DNA of 64,000 nucleotides from Tribonema minus (Eukaryota > Sar > Xanthophyceae > Tribonematales > Tribonemataceae). Positions 1-13,243 of the stretch are shown here, piece after piece. The notes beneath the pieces were generated by a model, which was not told where the DNA came from, did no database searches, and saw only the letters and a program-made list of their open reading frames with translations. Made by a program: the position numbers and the translations under genes. The stretch is from the NCBI GenBank assembly GCA_017506865.1, contig JAFCMP010000042.1, positions 186,001 to 250,000 of the forward strand. Reading direction: 5' to 3'. Within the stretch, counting starts at the first letter, position 1. Every line of letters starts with the position of its first letter.

Positions 1-3000
1 CCGGCCCTTGGCGAAGAGCACCGCGTCGTGCAGCGTGAGGAACAGCGTGTCGTCGGTTACGTGCTCGTAGAAGCCGCTTCTCTCCAGCAGGTCGCGCTGC
101 GGCCCCTTCCAGTTGGCCAGCAGCAGCTTCACGCCCTTGGCCTCGAAGTCCTGCGGAGCGGTGGAGCGCATTGTGGCGGAGAGAAGTGAGTTGTTTAGCA
201 GTGTGGCGCCACTGGCATGGAGACGTGGGGCGAGTGGGCATTACCGATATGGTACACACAGCCAGCAGCTGCGTTCCGGGTACTGCAACGCATGCAGTTG
301 CTGCTGTGTACTCTCGCAAATGTGAACAGCTATTGAATTATGCGCCGCGGTGATGATGACTGCAATACTTGCAAGCTTACAACGCTTGAAAACTCATGCA
401 CACTATGCCAAGTCGTGCGCCACATTTACATGCTCTAGGCACGGCGACAGTACCCGTCTGGAACAGTTTGAGGGCACACTTCGAAGACGCGCGCACCGCA
501 GCGCTCAGCAATGAGCTCAGTGGCACGTCACTTCAAGTAAGGTCCAACAAACAAATGGTGACTCGCACCTTGATGAGCTTCAGCAGGCCGCGCAGCGAGC
601 TGCTGTCGATGGTGGTGATGGCGCTGGCGTCGAGCGCGATGGTGTGCACGTCCTTCGTAGCCAGCCGGTCCAGGGTGTCTACCGCCTTCTCCCAGTTGGC
701 AAAGTTGAGGCTGCCGTCGAAGCGCACGGTCTTCACGCCCTGCGTCTCCTTGGCCATGGGGAAGCGCTCAATGTTGCGGTAGACCGCGGTGCCGGGCAGC
801 CTGCGCAGCGGCAAGCAACACACCAGGACTTGAGGAACGCGCGGTGATGGCAGCGTACTGCCGAAGCATTGCGCCTTGTATAGTGTGGTACATGTGCTGT
901 GTTGGGTGATGTGGGTGTGACAGCACATTGGCGAAGGGGAAGCGCTCGATGTTGCAGTGACATTGTGGAGACCAGCAAAAGCTGCATGACGCATCTTCTG
1001 ATGTGAACTTTAGCATCATACACTAGTAAAACAGGCACCCATGCTCATGCTCGCCTGACGGTGCATGTAGTGTGCGCCACAAGCCTACCTACCTACCTCC
1101 GACAAGGGTATCTAGGGCAGCGCACCTGCTGAGCATGGCTACCTGCTGAGCACTCGTCTACCAAGGTGGGTAGGTAGGTATACATCTGCTAAGCATTCAT
1201 AGATTTTCAAAAAGCGGCAGGTACGTAGTGTGCTGCAACACACCTGCCGAGCACCACGATTTTGGCGGAGGCGGAGCGCCACAGCACGATGAGCAAGGCC
1301 AGGCCGATGCCGGCGTAGATGCCGTACATGGCGCCACCAAGCAGGCACACGATGAATGTCAGCATCCACACGGCGAAGTCCGCCTTGCTGGTGGTGTAGT
1401 ACTTGGCACCGTGGTCGAATTCCAGCATGGCCCCTGCAGAATTTGCATACGCAGGTGGAGACGTTCAGCGAGGAAGCAAGTGAATAACAAACAAAATGAC
1501 GCTTGTCATTGATGCCAGGAACTGCTGCACACCAATGTCAGCGGCCACACACTTGTGAAGTGCGACCGCTGTACATAACTTTGCAACGGTACTGCTTCAA
1601 GTGATGGCAGACTTGCCCCTAAAGAAGCCAAGAACTGGAGCGCATGACTTGTGCAATTGCACGAGCGGTGCTCAAAGCTATGACAAAGTGCTGGCGGTGC
1701 TGCACGCATAAACACGCCCTCTGAGGACACACAGATGCTTTGCTATGCATGCGCACCGGCTGCATGCCCCTTGCATCAGGCATGAATTTCAAGAAGTGCA
1801 CCGTGATGCATAGACCAACTTCAAGCTTGCACAAGTGTTCATGTGATCATAACATGATAAAATCATTCCTCCACCTGACTGTTCAAGTAAACAGATGAAC
1901 ATGGTGACTATTCCAAGGCTCTCTCACCGAGCGCGTTGATGACAATCACGGCGAGTATGCACTTGGGCAGGTAGTACAGCTGCTCCGTGATGAGCGTCAC
2001 CGCTAGTATCATCAGCACGAGCGCCATGACGTTGTGCAGCACCGTCTTGGCGCCGAGCGTGTTCACCACGGCCGTGCGCGAGAACGACGCGCTGCAGATG
2101 AAAGCGCCGCACATGGACGAGACGGCGTTCGCGGTGCCGACTGCGAGCAGCTCCTGCGACGCGTCGACCTTGTAGCCGTTCTTCCCCGCGAAGAACGTTC
2201 CCAGCGACAGCGTCATGACGTAGACAAAGAGCGCGATGAGGAAGCTCGGCACGATGGACTTGGCAAACAGCTGGCCGTGCGTGTGCCCGGGTACATCGGG
2301 CAGCGAGGGGAACTCGGCGGTGGGGAAGCCCGAGGGGATGTCGCCGATGACCTGGTGGGGGTAGGCAGGTATCTGGTGAGTTAGGACAAGTACATCCTGA
2401 CGACGGCGTTCGAAGCAGCAGTGCCTGAACGTTGTGCACGAGTCAGCTAGGCATCGTCGAACTGGTTTTTCGCGTTGACTCACAAGGCAGCTGTCACTAT
2501 AGTTTTTTGTGCCGTTGCGATCTGGACGACGGCCAAGTGTTCAGCATTCTGTGAATAGTGCCAAGATGTCTGAAATGACCCAGATGATTACTCATGGGCG
2601 TTTGTCCAGCAGACAAGGGAGGGAATACTGTTGCACGGTGCACACAGGAGTGACCTGCGCTGACTGCGCTATTCAAGTGGCCCTTGAAACGGGATGCCAG
2701 CTGAATCAATCGCGCACGTCAGTACTGCTGCCAATGACTATGCGCACACCTTTTACAATCAACCGGAATTTGATGCAACGCTCAGCACGCCGTGGTCGTG
2801 TTGGCAAGTGGGCGCAGGCTGCCTTTGCTCTGCGCGACATTTTCACAAGCACGGCGCCCACAGAATGGTCGCACGCGTCAGTACTAAGGTTTAGGGTTAC
2901 TTCTGGCCAGCATCGGCCCAACTATCATGCGCAATCAAGTCCAGCGCTCAGCATGATGAGACATCTGTCCAGCACAACAAAACAGCTGGCTCTCGTATGT

Positions 3001-6000
3001 ATGCACATGCTGACAATCTAGCCTTAGCCCCAAGCTGGCCCCGTACATTGCGACAGCGCCTGCCGTGTTCACTGTCGTGCGTGTGCCACCTACCGAGAGC
3101 TTGTAGTCCTCCTTGAGGTCCATCTCCTTGGTGACCACGATGCTCAGTATGACCAGGAAGATCTGCCAGGGCACGGGGTACCTCGGGAAGAACTTTCTGT
3201 TGAGGGTCTGCAAAAGGGTTAGGGTTAGAATGAGGGTCAAAGTTAGGTTTGGCATTAGGACTAGGGTCAGGGTAGGGTCAGGGTAAGGGTTGGGACGAAT
3301 GGCAAGAGGTGCAGAGAAGTGGTTCACCAACGCCAAGACCTATAGAGAAGTGGTTCTCAAAACAAGGGTTAGGGTTAGAGTTAGGTTCAGGGCTAGGGTT
3401 GGGAGGAACGGCAAGAGGTGCAGAGAAATGGCTCACAACATGGTACGCAAACAACGAAGAAGGGGCGCAGGAGCAAGAGTGTGCGCTGCTTAAGGTGCCG
3501 CGTGTGATGCACAGGGCACCTTGGAAGAAGTTTCCTCTTGAAGGTCTGCGCATGAAAGGACGGCAAGAGGCCAGTGAAGCGGCTGACAGAGCGACAGAGT
3601 TGAACATGTGTGTGGGGCAAGGATAGGGACAGTGCTGGGACCGGAGACTGGCAATGGCAACAAGAACAAGTGAGGGAGTTTCGAAACCAAGCAGTGAGCA
3701 CACTAGTTCATGCTACCTTTCAGAGAAAGAGTGTGAAACCAGCATGGGCCTACCGCCACCTTAATCTCGGGCGACTATATGAGTCTAGCTTCATGGTTCA
3801 CTTCTTCAAACGCATACTGCATGCACACATCCACGTGCACTCGCTCACACTGTGTGTATACTCGTACGTCGTCTATTTTTGGAGGCGATGAGGAGCATGA
3901 GATACTGCACTCACCAACCAGTCTAAAACTGTAGGTATACCTGGCAGATGACGAGCAGCACGAGCCCCGTGAGGCCCATGCCGATTGCGCACCAGTTCCA
4001 GTCGTCGAACATCGAGATGGCCTTGGCCCAGAGCTCGGGGAGGAACTCCGAGTTGCCCAGCTTGATGCCGAGGAGACCGCCCAGCTGATGTTGTAGGCAT
4101 ACAAGGAAAGCAGAAGATCAGTGCTCCATATGCAGACGTTATTGTTGTCAGATAGAAGCAAGGCAGATCTTCAAATGCTAAGAGAGGCAGGCAGAAAGGA
4201 GGGTGCTCCAATTACGGTCCACGACAAGAAAGTAGAGAATCCGTGCTCGATTCGCAAAAGTAGAGGAAAGATTAGAAAGTGAGGCAGCCAGCGATTGCCT
4301 CCAAAATAGGCAACAGGCAGGGCTCAGTGCAGATAGTGATCAGCACTTTACATCAGTGCTCCATGCAGCAAGTCAGCGCTCCACCACGCACTGCGCTGTC
4401 AACTACAGCGTCATTGGTGCTGATTGATGCAGCAGCTGTCAGGCAACGCAAGCTTGAACTTCAATGTTCAACTTCAAGTATGAGAGGAGCGGTGACATGC
4501 CACTGCCAAACAGGCCGCTCGACAGCCGCACTCGCACGCAGCAAACAACACGCATTGCTGCAATGGTACACTTTGGCAGGCCACCTCTGCTGCACCGGTG
4601 GTGAACGAACCACACTGGCAATGGTGTTTTTCTCTCCAACACCCAATAGATTTGGTATGTATGCACGGCAATCGTGGCTGAGCACTGCAACAGTACAGCT
4701 GCGCGTTGCCTCACCTGTGATGTGGCGATGATGAAGGCGCCGCCCGTCGAGAAGCCCGACATTACGGGGTCCGCGAGGAGCACTGAAATGAAGTTGAGCT
4801 GCAGGAAGCGGAAGATGAGCTGCCAGATGCCCACCATGAAGCTGCAGCGGCGAGTCGGTCGCAATTGCAGGTGGGTAAAGATGTTGGCAGGTGATGTGCA
4901 GCGTGCTGCAATGGCTTCGACTGCTGGTGCCCATGTTTGCAGGCGCTATCGGAACAGAAATTCGCAGCATAGTCCACCGTCTCCACTCGCAGAACAGACC
5001 AACACAGTGTGCAGGCCGCTTCTGTTGCGCAGACCCAGCTCTAATGCTATCCAGTGCTGTTTTGTGTGATTTGTCAAGTGAAGGTTATACTCAGGCATGC
5101 CAGTGATACTCACTGAGCGCATTGTTGGAATATGGACCTCACTCATATTCTGGTGTCTGATTCAGCATCAGCACTCATCAGTTGCATGCTACGTGATGAC
5201 GTACTTGCGACTACATGTTGAGAATGGTCGTTACATAACGATTACATTTCTCTAGATTCTCCTAGTAAACACTACTGTTCGTTGTTCTGGTCTGGCGCGG
5301 CGCCTGCGCTGGCGCCTGCGGGCTGCCTGCGGCAGGTCTACCTTTGTCTCCTCTCTGCACGGCCTGTGCGTATTCCCAAGAAACATGAGCATCTGCTGTA
5401 GCACGGCCATGTGACGATGATTTTGTTGACGCCACTGCTGTCTGTTCCACCGCAAATGTCAGAGGTCTGGGTATTGCCATGTACTTGTAGCGTACAAGTG
5501 CCAGGTCTGGTTATGACATGGTGGTGCATGCCACCGTGGCTGTGCTTGCACATGTGTATTGACATTCTCTTCTGATACATAGCACTTCCAAGCGGCTGCA
5601 AACCTGCTGTCGGCACTGCATTCCATCAAGCGCACCAGCTGCAACCCTCACCTCCCCCCATCTAACCCTAACCTCAACCCTAACCCTATACCTTTACCTA
5701 CCCTCTAACAAACAGTACGTGCAGTGAAGATTGCCTGCAGCAAACGTTGCCTGCAGGACCCCGCGTTGCTTCACACTTCAGAATGTGAGTGCAGGGGTTT
5801 CTATTCGTTTCTCGCGTAGCCTAAGAGTACGTTTAGACAAAGCTCTAGGGCAGTGCGCTCTGACCTGATGTAGAGTGTGTATCTGACAACAATGTTGACG
5901 TCGGCGTCATCTTCACTCTCTATGATGTCGTCGCCGAGGACGCCCCGCACAGACTCGCCCAGCTGCGGCAGCAGCGAACAGCCAAAGCAGCACGTCTCAG

Positions 6001-9000
6001 CACTGTATACAGCAGACTTTTTACGCAGGCATGCGCCTTGACGATGAGGGCCTCCTGCCAAACACAGTGAAGAGTATTAGAGCAGCTGTTTGCAGTGGTG
6101 TCGTTGCTTGCAGCACAGAGGCTCAAAACACGGCGTTCGGTGAGCAGCGTGAGGTACTATTCAAGTTGAAGCTGCTGACAATTGTGCAAAATGAATGTGC
6201 TCTGCTACAGGAAGCATCATTGTTGCTGCGTATGCTACAGCCGACGTCATTGGCTGCTGTCAGATTATAAGTGGCGCTTGTAATGCGCAAATGCGCTGCC
6301 AACACCTGAGATGCAGAGTACTGGGCATGTTGAATCCTGTCTGCTCAATCGCTCTGGGCACTCAAAAGCAGCAGCGCGAACTTGCGCATAAACTTCATCA
6401 CTCACGAGAGCACCATGCGTTCACGTTCCACAGAACTTCAACTTCAACTCACAAAGAGCGCCTCGATGGCAGTGACGCCGAAGCTGATCTGGGAGCAGGT
6501 GCCCATGAGCATGTAGATGAAAGGCGGCATGAGCGACGTGTAAAGCCCATATTGTGCCGGCATGTTGGCCAACAACGCGTAGGCCAGGCCTGCAACAGAT
6601 GAAACAATTCCATAGATATGTTTACATAATTACAAGCAGGTAGGTTTTATGTCATTTGGTATGGTATGGCTTGCTCTCAAACTTGGGTGAACAGCCCAGT
6701 GCTGTGCAAGCATGATGATCAATGAGGCATAACACAAGCCTGCGGCGGAGCACAAACACGCGACGCAGACGGCTATGCAGCACGGGCGCAGTGCAAAGCA
6801 TGCAGTCACAAGCAGCAGCAACCCCGAGGTATTGGTCATGGTCTCTCACCAAAGTGTCTGCATCTAGACACCTGAATCTTAACGCCATGATTTCATTTGC
6901 ACGTTCAGTAGCAGTAGCTGGATGCAATTACCACCGTGACAGCGCCCACCACCAGTGCTGTGTGTGCATGTCATTCAAGGGCAGGCCTGACCATGAATGA
7001 GTTGCATCATGCTTGAAAGCACGCGGCGGGACCCTCGCCGTGCCTCACTCCAGCCGCATGCCCTCCAGAGCTCAAATGCAGTCATTCATTTCCTTGTGCA
7101 TGCTTAGTGCACTTGTTTGAACGTCAATGATGCTCGCATTGGTCCGGCGCAAGCATCCCGCAAGCCCGAATTCACTACGTCATCAAATCATTCATGAATT
7201 CATGTACCCGATGGGACTTTCGTGATGCCCTCCATCAGCCCCGCGCCCGCATTGTGCAAGATGCACGCCTTTTTGCAGACATTCACTGTTTCATGAATTC
7301 ATTCATGTATGTGTGTACCTGATCGGACTTTGATGGTGCACTCAACCAAGCCCGCGCCCGCGCTGTGCAAGATGCACTCCCTTCTGCAGACATGCACTGT
7401 ATTATCAATTCATTCATGAATTCATGTACCTGATGGGACCTTCATGATGCCCTCCACCAGCCCCGCGCCAATGTCGTACGCAATGTACGCCCCTTTGCAG
7501 ACATTAATTGTAGTATCAATTCATTCATGAATTCATGTACCTGATGGGACCTTCATGATGCCCTCCACCAGCCCCGCGCCTGCGTCGTGCGAGACGTAGG
7601 ACTTCTTGTAGTTGGCGACGGTCTTGACGATGGGAAAGGGCTGTGCGGCCATTGCTGCGACGTCACGCGCGGAGTGAACCTCGGAGGCCCTGATGCATCA
7701 AGCAGCATACGGTAGGTATTCAGCGACCGGCGCTGTGATGCGCAGCAGCTCAGGGAATGCAGGCAGTCTATGGGAGCCGGTAGGGTGCGGCTGTCACTTT
7801 CCGCCCCGAGTGAGCCTCGAAGGCCCTTGTGGATTGAGAAGCAAATGCCAGCAAACGTGTGAAGTACATGCAACTTCAACTGTGGTACGCTGCCGCACAG
7901 GAAGGCATGCAAGTCACCGGGAACGTTATAGTCCTTGATGCGTTAAGCAGCATACGGTAGGTGTTCAGTGCCCATGGAGGCTGCGGAGCGCTGCAGCGCA
8001 AACGGCAGACAGTTGGCGAGCAAGGGCTGTGCGGCCATCCTTGTGACGTCTCTTGGATTCCCTCATGAGTCAGGCAGCGTACAGTAGGTATGCAGCGACC
8101 ATGTGGGCTGCAGAGCACCGCAGTGCGGAAAGCAGGCAAGCAATGAGGGCCGCGCGGCGATCGCTGCGATGCCCTGCGCGGAACGAAGCGCGGACATCTG
8201 TCAAAGTCAAGCAACATGCGGTATGTATGCAGCAGCTATGTAGGACACAGAGCATTGCAGTGCAGAAGGCAGGCAGGCAGGGCAGTCATAGCGGCGCGGC
8301 CATCGCTTCAGCCATCACTGTGGATGTCCCGCGCGGAGTGAACCTCAGAGGCAATGTCGAGGCGAACAGCATGTGGTAGGTCTAGTAACAAGGCAGGCGA
8401 CGGCGCTCTGTCGCTCAAAACAAAACAGGCAGTCATTGATGAGTTCCGCCTCAGCATCGTCAACAGGAGCAATTGCACTGTGGCGCGCTGCAGGAGTTGA
8501 TTGGAAGACGGTGACGCATCAACCTTTAGAGCAATACGCGTACGCATATTCCACTCCCCAAACGCGTGCTGCGCTCGCTTCCGTCACTCACCGTTTGTAG
8601 ATGCGGCGGACCTGCTTCTTGAAGTAGGTTTTGACGGTTGCCCAGTCATTTGCAATTGCCTCTTTCACGGTCATCCGGCTGCAGCAGTGCACAGCGGGGA
8701 TAGCAGGCGACAGTACTGTAAGACAACGCTCAGCAGATGACCTCAAATATGAAGTTTCAGTTTGCAGTGGGCGTCGCCGAGAGAGGACCAGTGGCAGGCG
8801 TGCAACCTCACCAGCAACAGGAGAGTACCAGACATCATTGCAGAAGGCATTTCACTTGACCGGAGCACATATGGCGTGCCCCACCCACCACATGCTATGA
8901 CTTTTCAAGCCTACATGCCAACCATTGACGTACCTGCCAATGAAACGCGGCCCGCAAAAGTTTGAATCAATCCCGCAAAAGTTTGAATCACACCTACCCT

Positions 9001-9148
9001 CCATGGAGCGTAGCCCCCGCACGCACCTGCTGATGAAGCGCGGCCCCGCAAACTGCTGGTGCAGGTCCGCCTCCGTGGTGAGCGTCGCGTTGCCGCTGCC
9101 GGGCGGGTGGTCCCCCCAGCTGTCTGCGCGCTTTCTGCACGCTGTCAT
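1..9148 (-). CDS. SulP/SLC26-family anion (sulfate) transporter with STAS domain, copy 1, 3' end outside window
   Basis: Twelve of 13 exons are visible: 9148-9027, 8678-8592, 7689-7541, 6589-6453, 5962-5865, 4841-4715, 4084-3941, 3207-3094, 2351-1928, 1433-1244, 800-569 and 150-1 (cut by the window edge). All junctions are GT-AG and the phases agree, giving 658 residues. The start ATG at 9148 is chosen by alignment with copy 2. Family signs are a TM1-type block reading GLAYALLANMPAQYGLY, the stretch SASFSRTAV..LGAKT in the transport core, and a C-terminal STAS domain beginning YRNIERFP and containing IDSSSLRGLL. SulP proteins move sulfate or related anions across a membrane by symport or exchange. 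The substrate and membrane (plasma membrane or plastid envelope) are not shown here. The gene is divergent from gene A and inverted relative to copy 2; exon 9 is roughly 85% identical between the copies by eye. Introns carry degraded copies of the neighbouring exon edges. Confidence 0.94.
926..965 (-). repeat. Degraded copy of SulP copy 1 exon 11 segment inside intron 10
   Basis: Read on the minus strand, this stretch repeats the exon 11 part that encodes YRNIERFPMA, with several substitutions. It lies upstream, in transcript order, of the true exon (800-569). It is too short and altered to serve as an exon. Confidence 0.7.
3214..3560 (-). repeat. Telomere-like hexamers plus degraded copies of the exon 8 acceptor edge (SulP copy 1, intron 7)
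   Basis: On the plus strand the stretch is rich in TTAGGG variants (3214-3290 and 3367-3402), each followed by a similar block containing GGCAAGAGGTGCAGAGAA (near 3300 and 3410). At about 3507-3552 the minus strand shows a degraded copy of the intron 7/exon 8 junction: a CGCAG acceptor-like site followed by sequence like the start of exon 8. In sense orientation the hexamers read CCCTAA and lie just before the true acceptor of exon 8 at 3208. Confidence 0.75.
7180..7540 (-). repeat. Tandem copies of the exon 3 end plus donor (SulP copy 1, intron 3)
   Basis: Three extra, progressively degraded copies of the end of exon 3, its donor and the first intron bases follow the true exon (7689-7541). 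On the plus strand they are recognised by TCATGTACCTGATGGGAC and variants near 7205, 7315 and 7425, with the true donor near 7535. Spacing is about 100-125 bp. They contain the coding tail GLVEGIMKVPSG in decayed form. Confidence 0.85.
7700..8390 (-). repeat. Tandem copies of the intron 2/exon 3 junction (SulP copy 1)
   Basis: About four degraded copies of the acceptor side of exon 3 precede the true exon in transcript order. They share plus-strand landmarks such as GCATACGGTAGGT (near 7706, 7950, 8075, 8213 and 8370) and GGGCTGTGCGGCCAT. Spacing is irregular, 120-250 bp. Frames are broken in most copies. Confidence 0.8.
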
Positions 9149-9169
9149 CGTAGCACTGCGGAGAGAGGG

Positions 9170-9590
9170 GGTAGGGCTAGGGTTAGGGCGCGGTGTGAGG
9201 CGTGGCGTGCACACTTTCGATGTGGAATTGCTCAGCAGCCTGAGGGTTTGTAAGTTGAATCAGGGTTGGGGTTGGGCTGAAGTGCAGTTAGAGGTGCCGT
9301 GTGCAAGCCGTCATTGTGTCACTGCTCAGCAGCACGGAGAGAGGGGTTAGAGCTAGGGTTAGGGCGCGCGTAGCGTGCAGGGTGTTGTAGTGGCATTGGT
9401 CTGCAGCACGGAGAGGGGTTGCCAGGGCTAGGGTGAGGGCGCGAGCGTGAGGCGGCACATGCAGGCCGTTGTCGTGGCGGTGCTCAGCAGCCTGGAGAGG
9501 GTTGAGGTTCAAAAGTTGGAAGTAAGGGTTAGGGTTAGCGAGCAGTGCGAAGTGCTGCGTACCCTAACCGTGAACCCTAACCCTAAGTGT
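9170..9590. repeat. Interstitial telomere-like (TTAGGG) repeat patch, 5' of SulP copy 1
   Basis: Short runs of GGGTTAGGG and variants recur within three or four diverged blocks of about 100-120 bp that share a CAGCA(G/C)..GAG core. The block at 9565-9590 shows the complement, CCCTAACC, so orientation flips at the end of the patch. It lies immediately upstream of the proposed start at 9148. Confidence 0.7.
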
Positions 9591-10229
9591 TAAGGAAGCG
9601 TACAAGCAGCGACGTTGAGCTGCTGGCATAGTCATGGTTTGAAGCGCAGCTAAAAGGTCGGCCTGGCGGGTGAGCGGCAGTTGCGTCCGCAGCATGCTGT
9701 GGGGGCAACAAGACTTTAATATGCAGCGCGCATACAAATATCGGAGTGTAAAAGGCTGCCGGCATCAGGGCGTCAATGCGTAAAGCATGCATAAGGAAGC
9801 TATATGGTCCAGTAATGCACATGGTGCTGCCAGCAACGGTGGTTGTGCCGCATCAGTGGTGGTATGAGCACTGTGGTTGAAGTTCAGACACTGGCAGTTC
9901 GAGAAAGTGTTGATGGCACACAAGCACGCCGGCGACAAAGCTGGGGTGGGCATGCCTATCAGCCAGGTAGGTATGTACATCACCTGGCTACCTGCTGTCT
10001 GTCTTAGTGACAGAGTCATAATGTACTGATTGCATCCAGAGCACACAAAGTTGATTGGCTAGATGGTGGCCAGTTGTCGAAGTACATGACTGCTGCACTT
10101 GTGAGCGTTGTAGCACAAAAAGTCAAACCGCCCTGCCGCGAGATCTGGTGAAGGTGTATGCTGCCGGGGTACGTTGATGATTGCATGTGCACTCAGCAGA
10201 GAAGACCGCTGCTCACATTAGGTGTAGCT

Positions 10230-10311
10230 GCAGGAATGTGGGAATGTGTTGATTCAAAAATGTAATGCTTGTAGGAATGCGGGAATGTGTTGATTCAAAA
10301 ATGTAATGCTT
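10230..10311 (+). repeat. 41-bp direct tandem repeat, two copies
   Basis: Copies 10230-10270 and 10271-10311 are almost identical, differing at about two positions. Both contain GGGAATGTGTTGATTCAAAA. No coding role is visible. Confidence 0.9.
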
Positions 10312-13080
10312 GTAGGCAAGTCTTGTGTTCCAACGACAAGGGGCTTGTACTGTTGTACTTGGATGGTCAGGCACCCCAATGAAGACAAACTGAAATCTGT
10401 TGTTGCGTTGAGCTTGTGCCCCAGTGTTGTAGCATGAACACTTGACCAAAAATTGCATAAAGCTCAAAGTAGCTGATCACTCCATCACATGTGCTGGACA
10501 CATGAGTACAGCTGTGTAGTTGAAGGTGTGTGTACCTCACTACACGATGGCGCGCCGGGACTGCGGTACCGGATAGGACGCCTTACGTTGATACTGAAAA
10601 GCCATCCAGAACGCCAGCGCACTTCGACGTGGCGCATTGAAGCAAGCACTATACATAGCGCAGTTGTCTGAAACGCTAAATGCAAAAGGAGAGCCAGCAC
10701 TCAAGCGACCACGCACCCCAACAGAATGTGTGTGTGGAAGGTGCCATAGTACGCCAGGCTTTGCAGCAGAGCCTGATGTTTGTGTATCGTTTTCGCCATC
10801 CGCTTGCAGCTCCCGTGCCGCTTACAGTCCTCCTCCAACGCACTCGTTGACCTTACGGTGGCCTGAGACGCCTCATGCGCATCGACGGTCCTGGCGCAGA
10901 GCAAGCAGCGCCACTAGAGTCAACACAAGAACGACGAGTCATGCACACAAGAGGTTCTCACCTTCTGCTTCTTCAAAAGCACCGCGCACCGCACGCAAGC
11001 CACCAGCAGGAACCTGCATTTGGCCCGCGCCAAGAGGCTTTGGAACGGTTGGAAGGCGGGGGTGTTCTTCTCGGGACAGGGCGCGCGCCCGAGACCGGTG
11101 CATGTGGGGTTTCGTGGGGTTGGCAAACACCCCTGTGTGTAGCACTACTCTGTGTAACACTACTCAATGCTCGGCTGTAGATGTGGCAGTGCACGTGCAT
11201 TGGCTGTGACTCAAGGCACAAGCACGTGCGGCATGACCTGCTGTTAAAAACAGATCAACGATGAAGATTTTGAGTCGACTCGAGCATCACCATCAGTGCT
11301 GATGTTGAGCATCACGTCACCATGTGAATGTATGCAAGGGCAGGCGCTAGAGGTGTCAGCTGCTCAGGAACAAGCAGCTCACCCTAAGCACCTCGAGGCG
11401 CTCACTCACGAGTTCCGAAAGAGTCACTCATCCACCCAGTAGAGCTCTTTGCAGTTCTGGAACAACTGCTGCCGTGTGAGCTGACCGCTCGCGCAATACA
11501 GGAGTTTTGACTTCACATTCTGCCTGCGTGTGGCACATACTCATGACTGCGGTAGTATTGACATTGGCCTGACTTTGCTGCAAAAGTCATGCTGCAGCAT
11601 CTGTTGCCTCACTCACTCACTGGCAGTCAAAGCATGCAACTTGAAACGGCTGGCAGGGTGGCAGTGCTATCTAATGCGCAAGCGCGAGCCAGACGAGGTT
11701 GCAACATAATACAAAAGACAATTAATGCAGGTATACATAAGGGGAATCAAGATTGCAATAATGTTGAAAACCAAGGCGATTGACAATTGTGCTGTCCTAT
11801 GATTAGCACCCAAGCAACTTTCACCCCCACTAGCTACCTAGGCCAGGCGACATGCCCATCGCCTGCTCCACATTCAGCACTAGGCATCACTGCAGTCAAC
11901 AAAAGCGGGCTCGCGAGAGGAAATTGATGTGCAGCACGATAATGAAAACTCACAGAGAGCCCAGGTCCGCTAGAAGTCTCGTCTGCCGAACTCTTGAAGT
12001 GATAGTTGACGTTTGTAACCGTACCAACACAAAGGGCGCAAGGCGAGCTATGGAGCTACGACGAGATGGCATAGCAGGCGGGATGCAAGGCGGGCTGTCT
12101 GCTGGCCTCATGCTCGAGGTGTGTGCGAGGGCAGCATCAGAGCTTCTGGCACCGAGGTGATGCAGACTGACATTCATCGAGGCCAGTGGCCATGGCTGAT
12201 CAACTTGACGCATCAAGCTGCCGATTCGCAACGCCTGCAAGCGCTGCTGCAGAAAAGCACTTGATGCTCCTTCTAGTCGGAGCAGGACGCAAAGCCTGAG
12301 GAGGCTTTAGCAGAGGGTAGAACTGCTGGCGAAGCATCGCAGCACATTCCCCGGTTGAACTTCAGCAGCGGCGGACTCACAGGGGCTGGCGTAGTCGTCG
12401 CTGAGGCACACTGGGCGGAGTCGGCGACTGCAGGCGATGTAAGTGATGCACGTACTTGGGTGTCTTGTGATGTTTGCATCTCCATGTGTTTGAGTCTACA
12501 TTCGCCAGTGCACATGTGGTGCCCAGCACTGTCCAACAGTGACTGAGCACACATGCAATGAGTCTTGTACATGTCGGTGAAATTCTGCTCATCAATGCTC
12601 CAATAACCATGCACGCAAGGAGTGCCAGCAAGTACGCAAACCCTGCGAGTGCCACAGTGTACCGCACTGACGCAGGAAGGAAATAATATGTATGAGGCAG
12701 AAGAGCTACATAGCTCAAACATCTCAACGTCTGACTCCTGCCGCGAGCATGCCTTGGAAGCTGGTTCACAACCACTTGGCCGCAGCAATACTCATGTGCA
12801 TACATGATTTGTTTGCAATGAGGCATCAACAGATGTGACTGCAGCAGGGAAGCCTAGTGGGAGACCAGATGTGATGGGCGTGTACTTCTCACCACATCTT
12901 TCGCCCTGTTGTGTGCATGACGACATATCTGGTGGCACTGTTCGAGTCGTGGCCAATGAATGCAGCAGCGGCGACCACGGTTTATTTGTGGAAGGCATTC
13001 CATTTGACGGCTACCCACACCTTGTCACCTACTTGGAGCTCTACAATCTTTTGATTCGTTTTTCATATCTCACAGTGCAG

Positions 13081-13243
13081 CGCGCTTGTGTGCGGACTCG
13101 CAGATGCCATCGCGCGCGCGGCCGCCTGAGCTGCACACGGAAGGGACGCCACCTGCCAGTGTGGGGTCATCGTCTGCAGAGCTTGTCGCACGCGCGTGCA
13201 AGGTCGCCCAGACACGCGAAGCCAGCACCAGGCCGTCGAGTGA
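13081..13243 (+). pseudogene. Exon-like copy of gene A first long exon
   Basis: After a GTGCAG acceptor-like site at 13080, an open frame ends in residues resembling ..VARACKVAQTREASTRPSSD, followed by the donor GTGAGTG. The same pattern (..RIAREG..ARASSD, then GTGAGTA) closes the gene A exon at 14897, and ..RANRTAND then GTGAGTA closes gene B exon 1. The copy is much shorter than the 486-nt exon. It could be a real upstream or alternative exon, or a decayed duplicate; the duplicate is favoured because its leading phase does not fit the next exon cleanly. Confidence 0.55.

Noticed and set aside
10637-11209. 190-codon plus-strand open frame as a separate gene
   Set aside because: It begins with TTG, overlaps open frames in other phases, shows no domain and no splice partners. 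A real gene here cannot be excluded.
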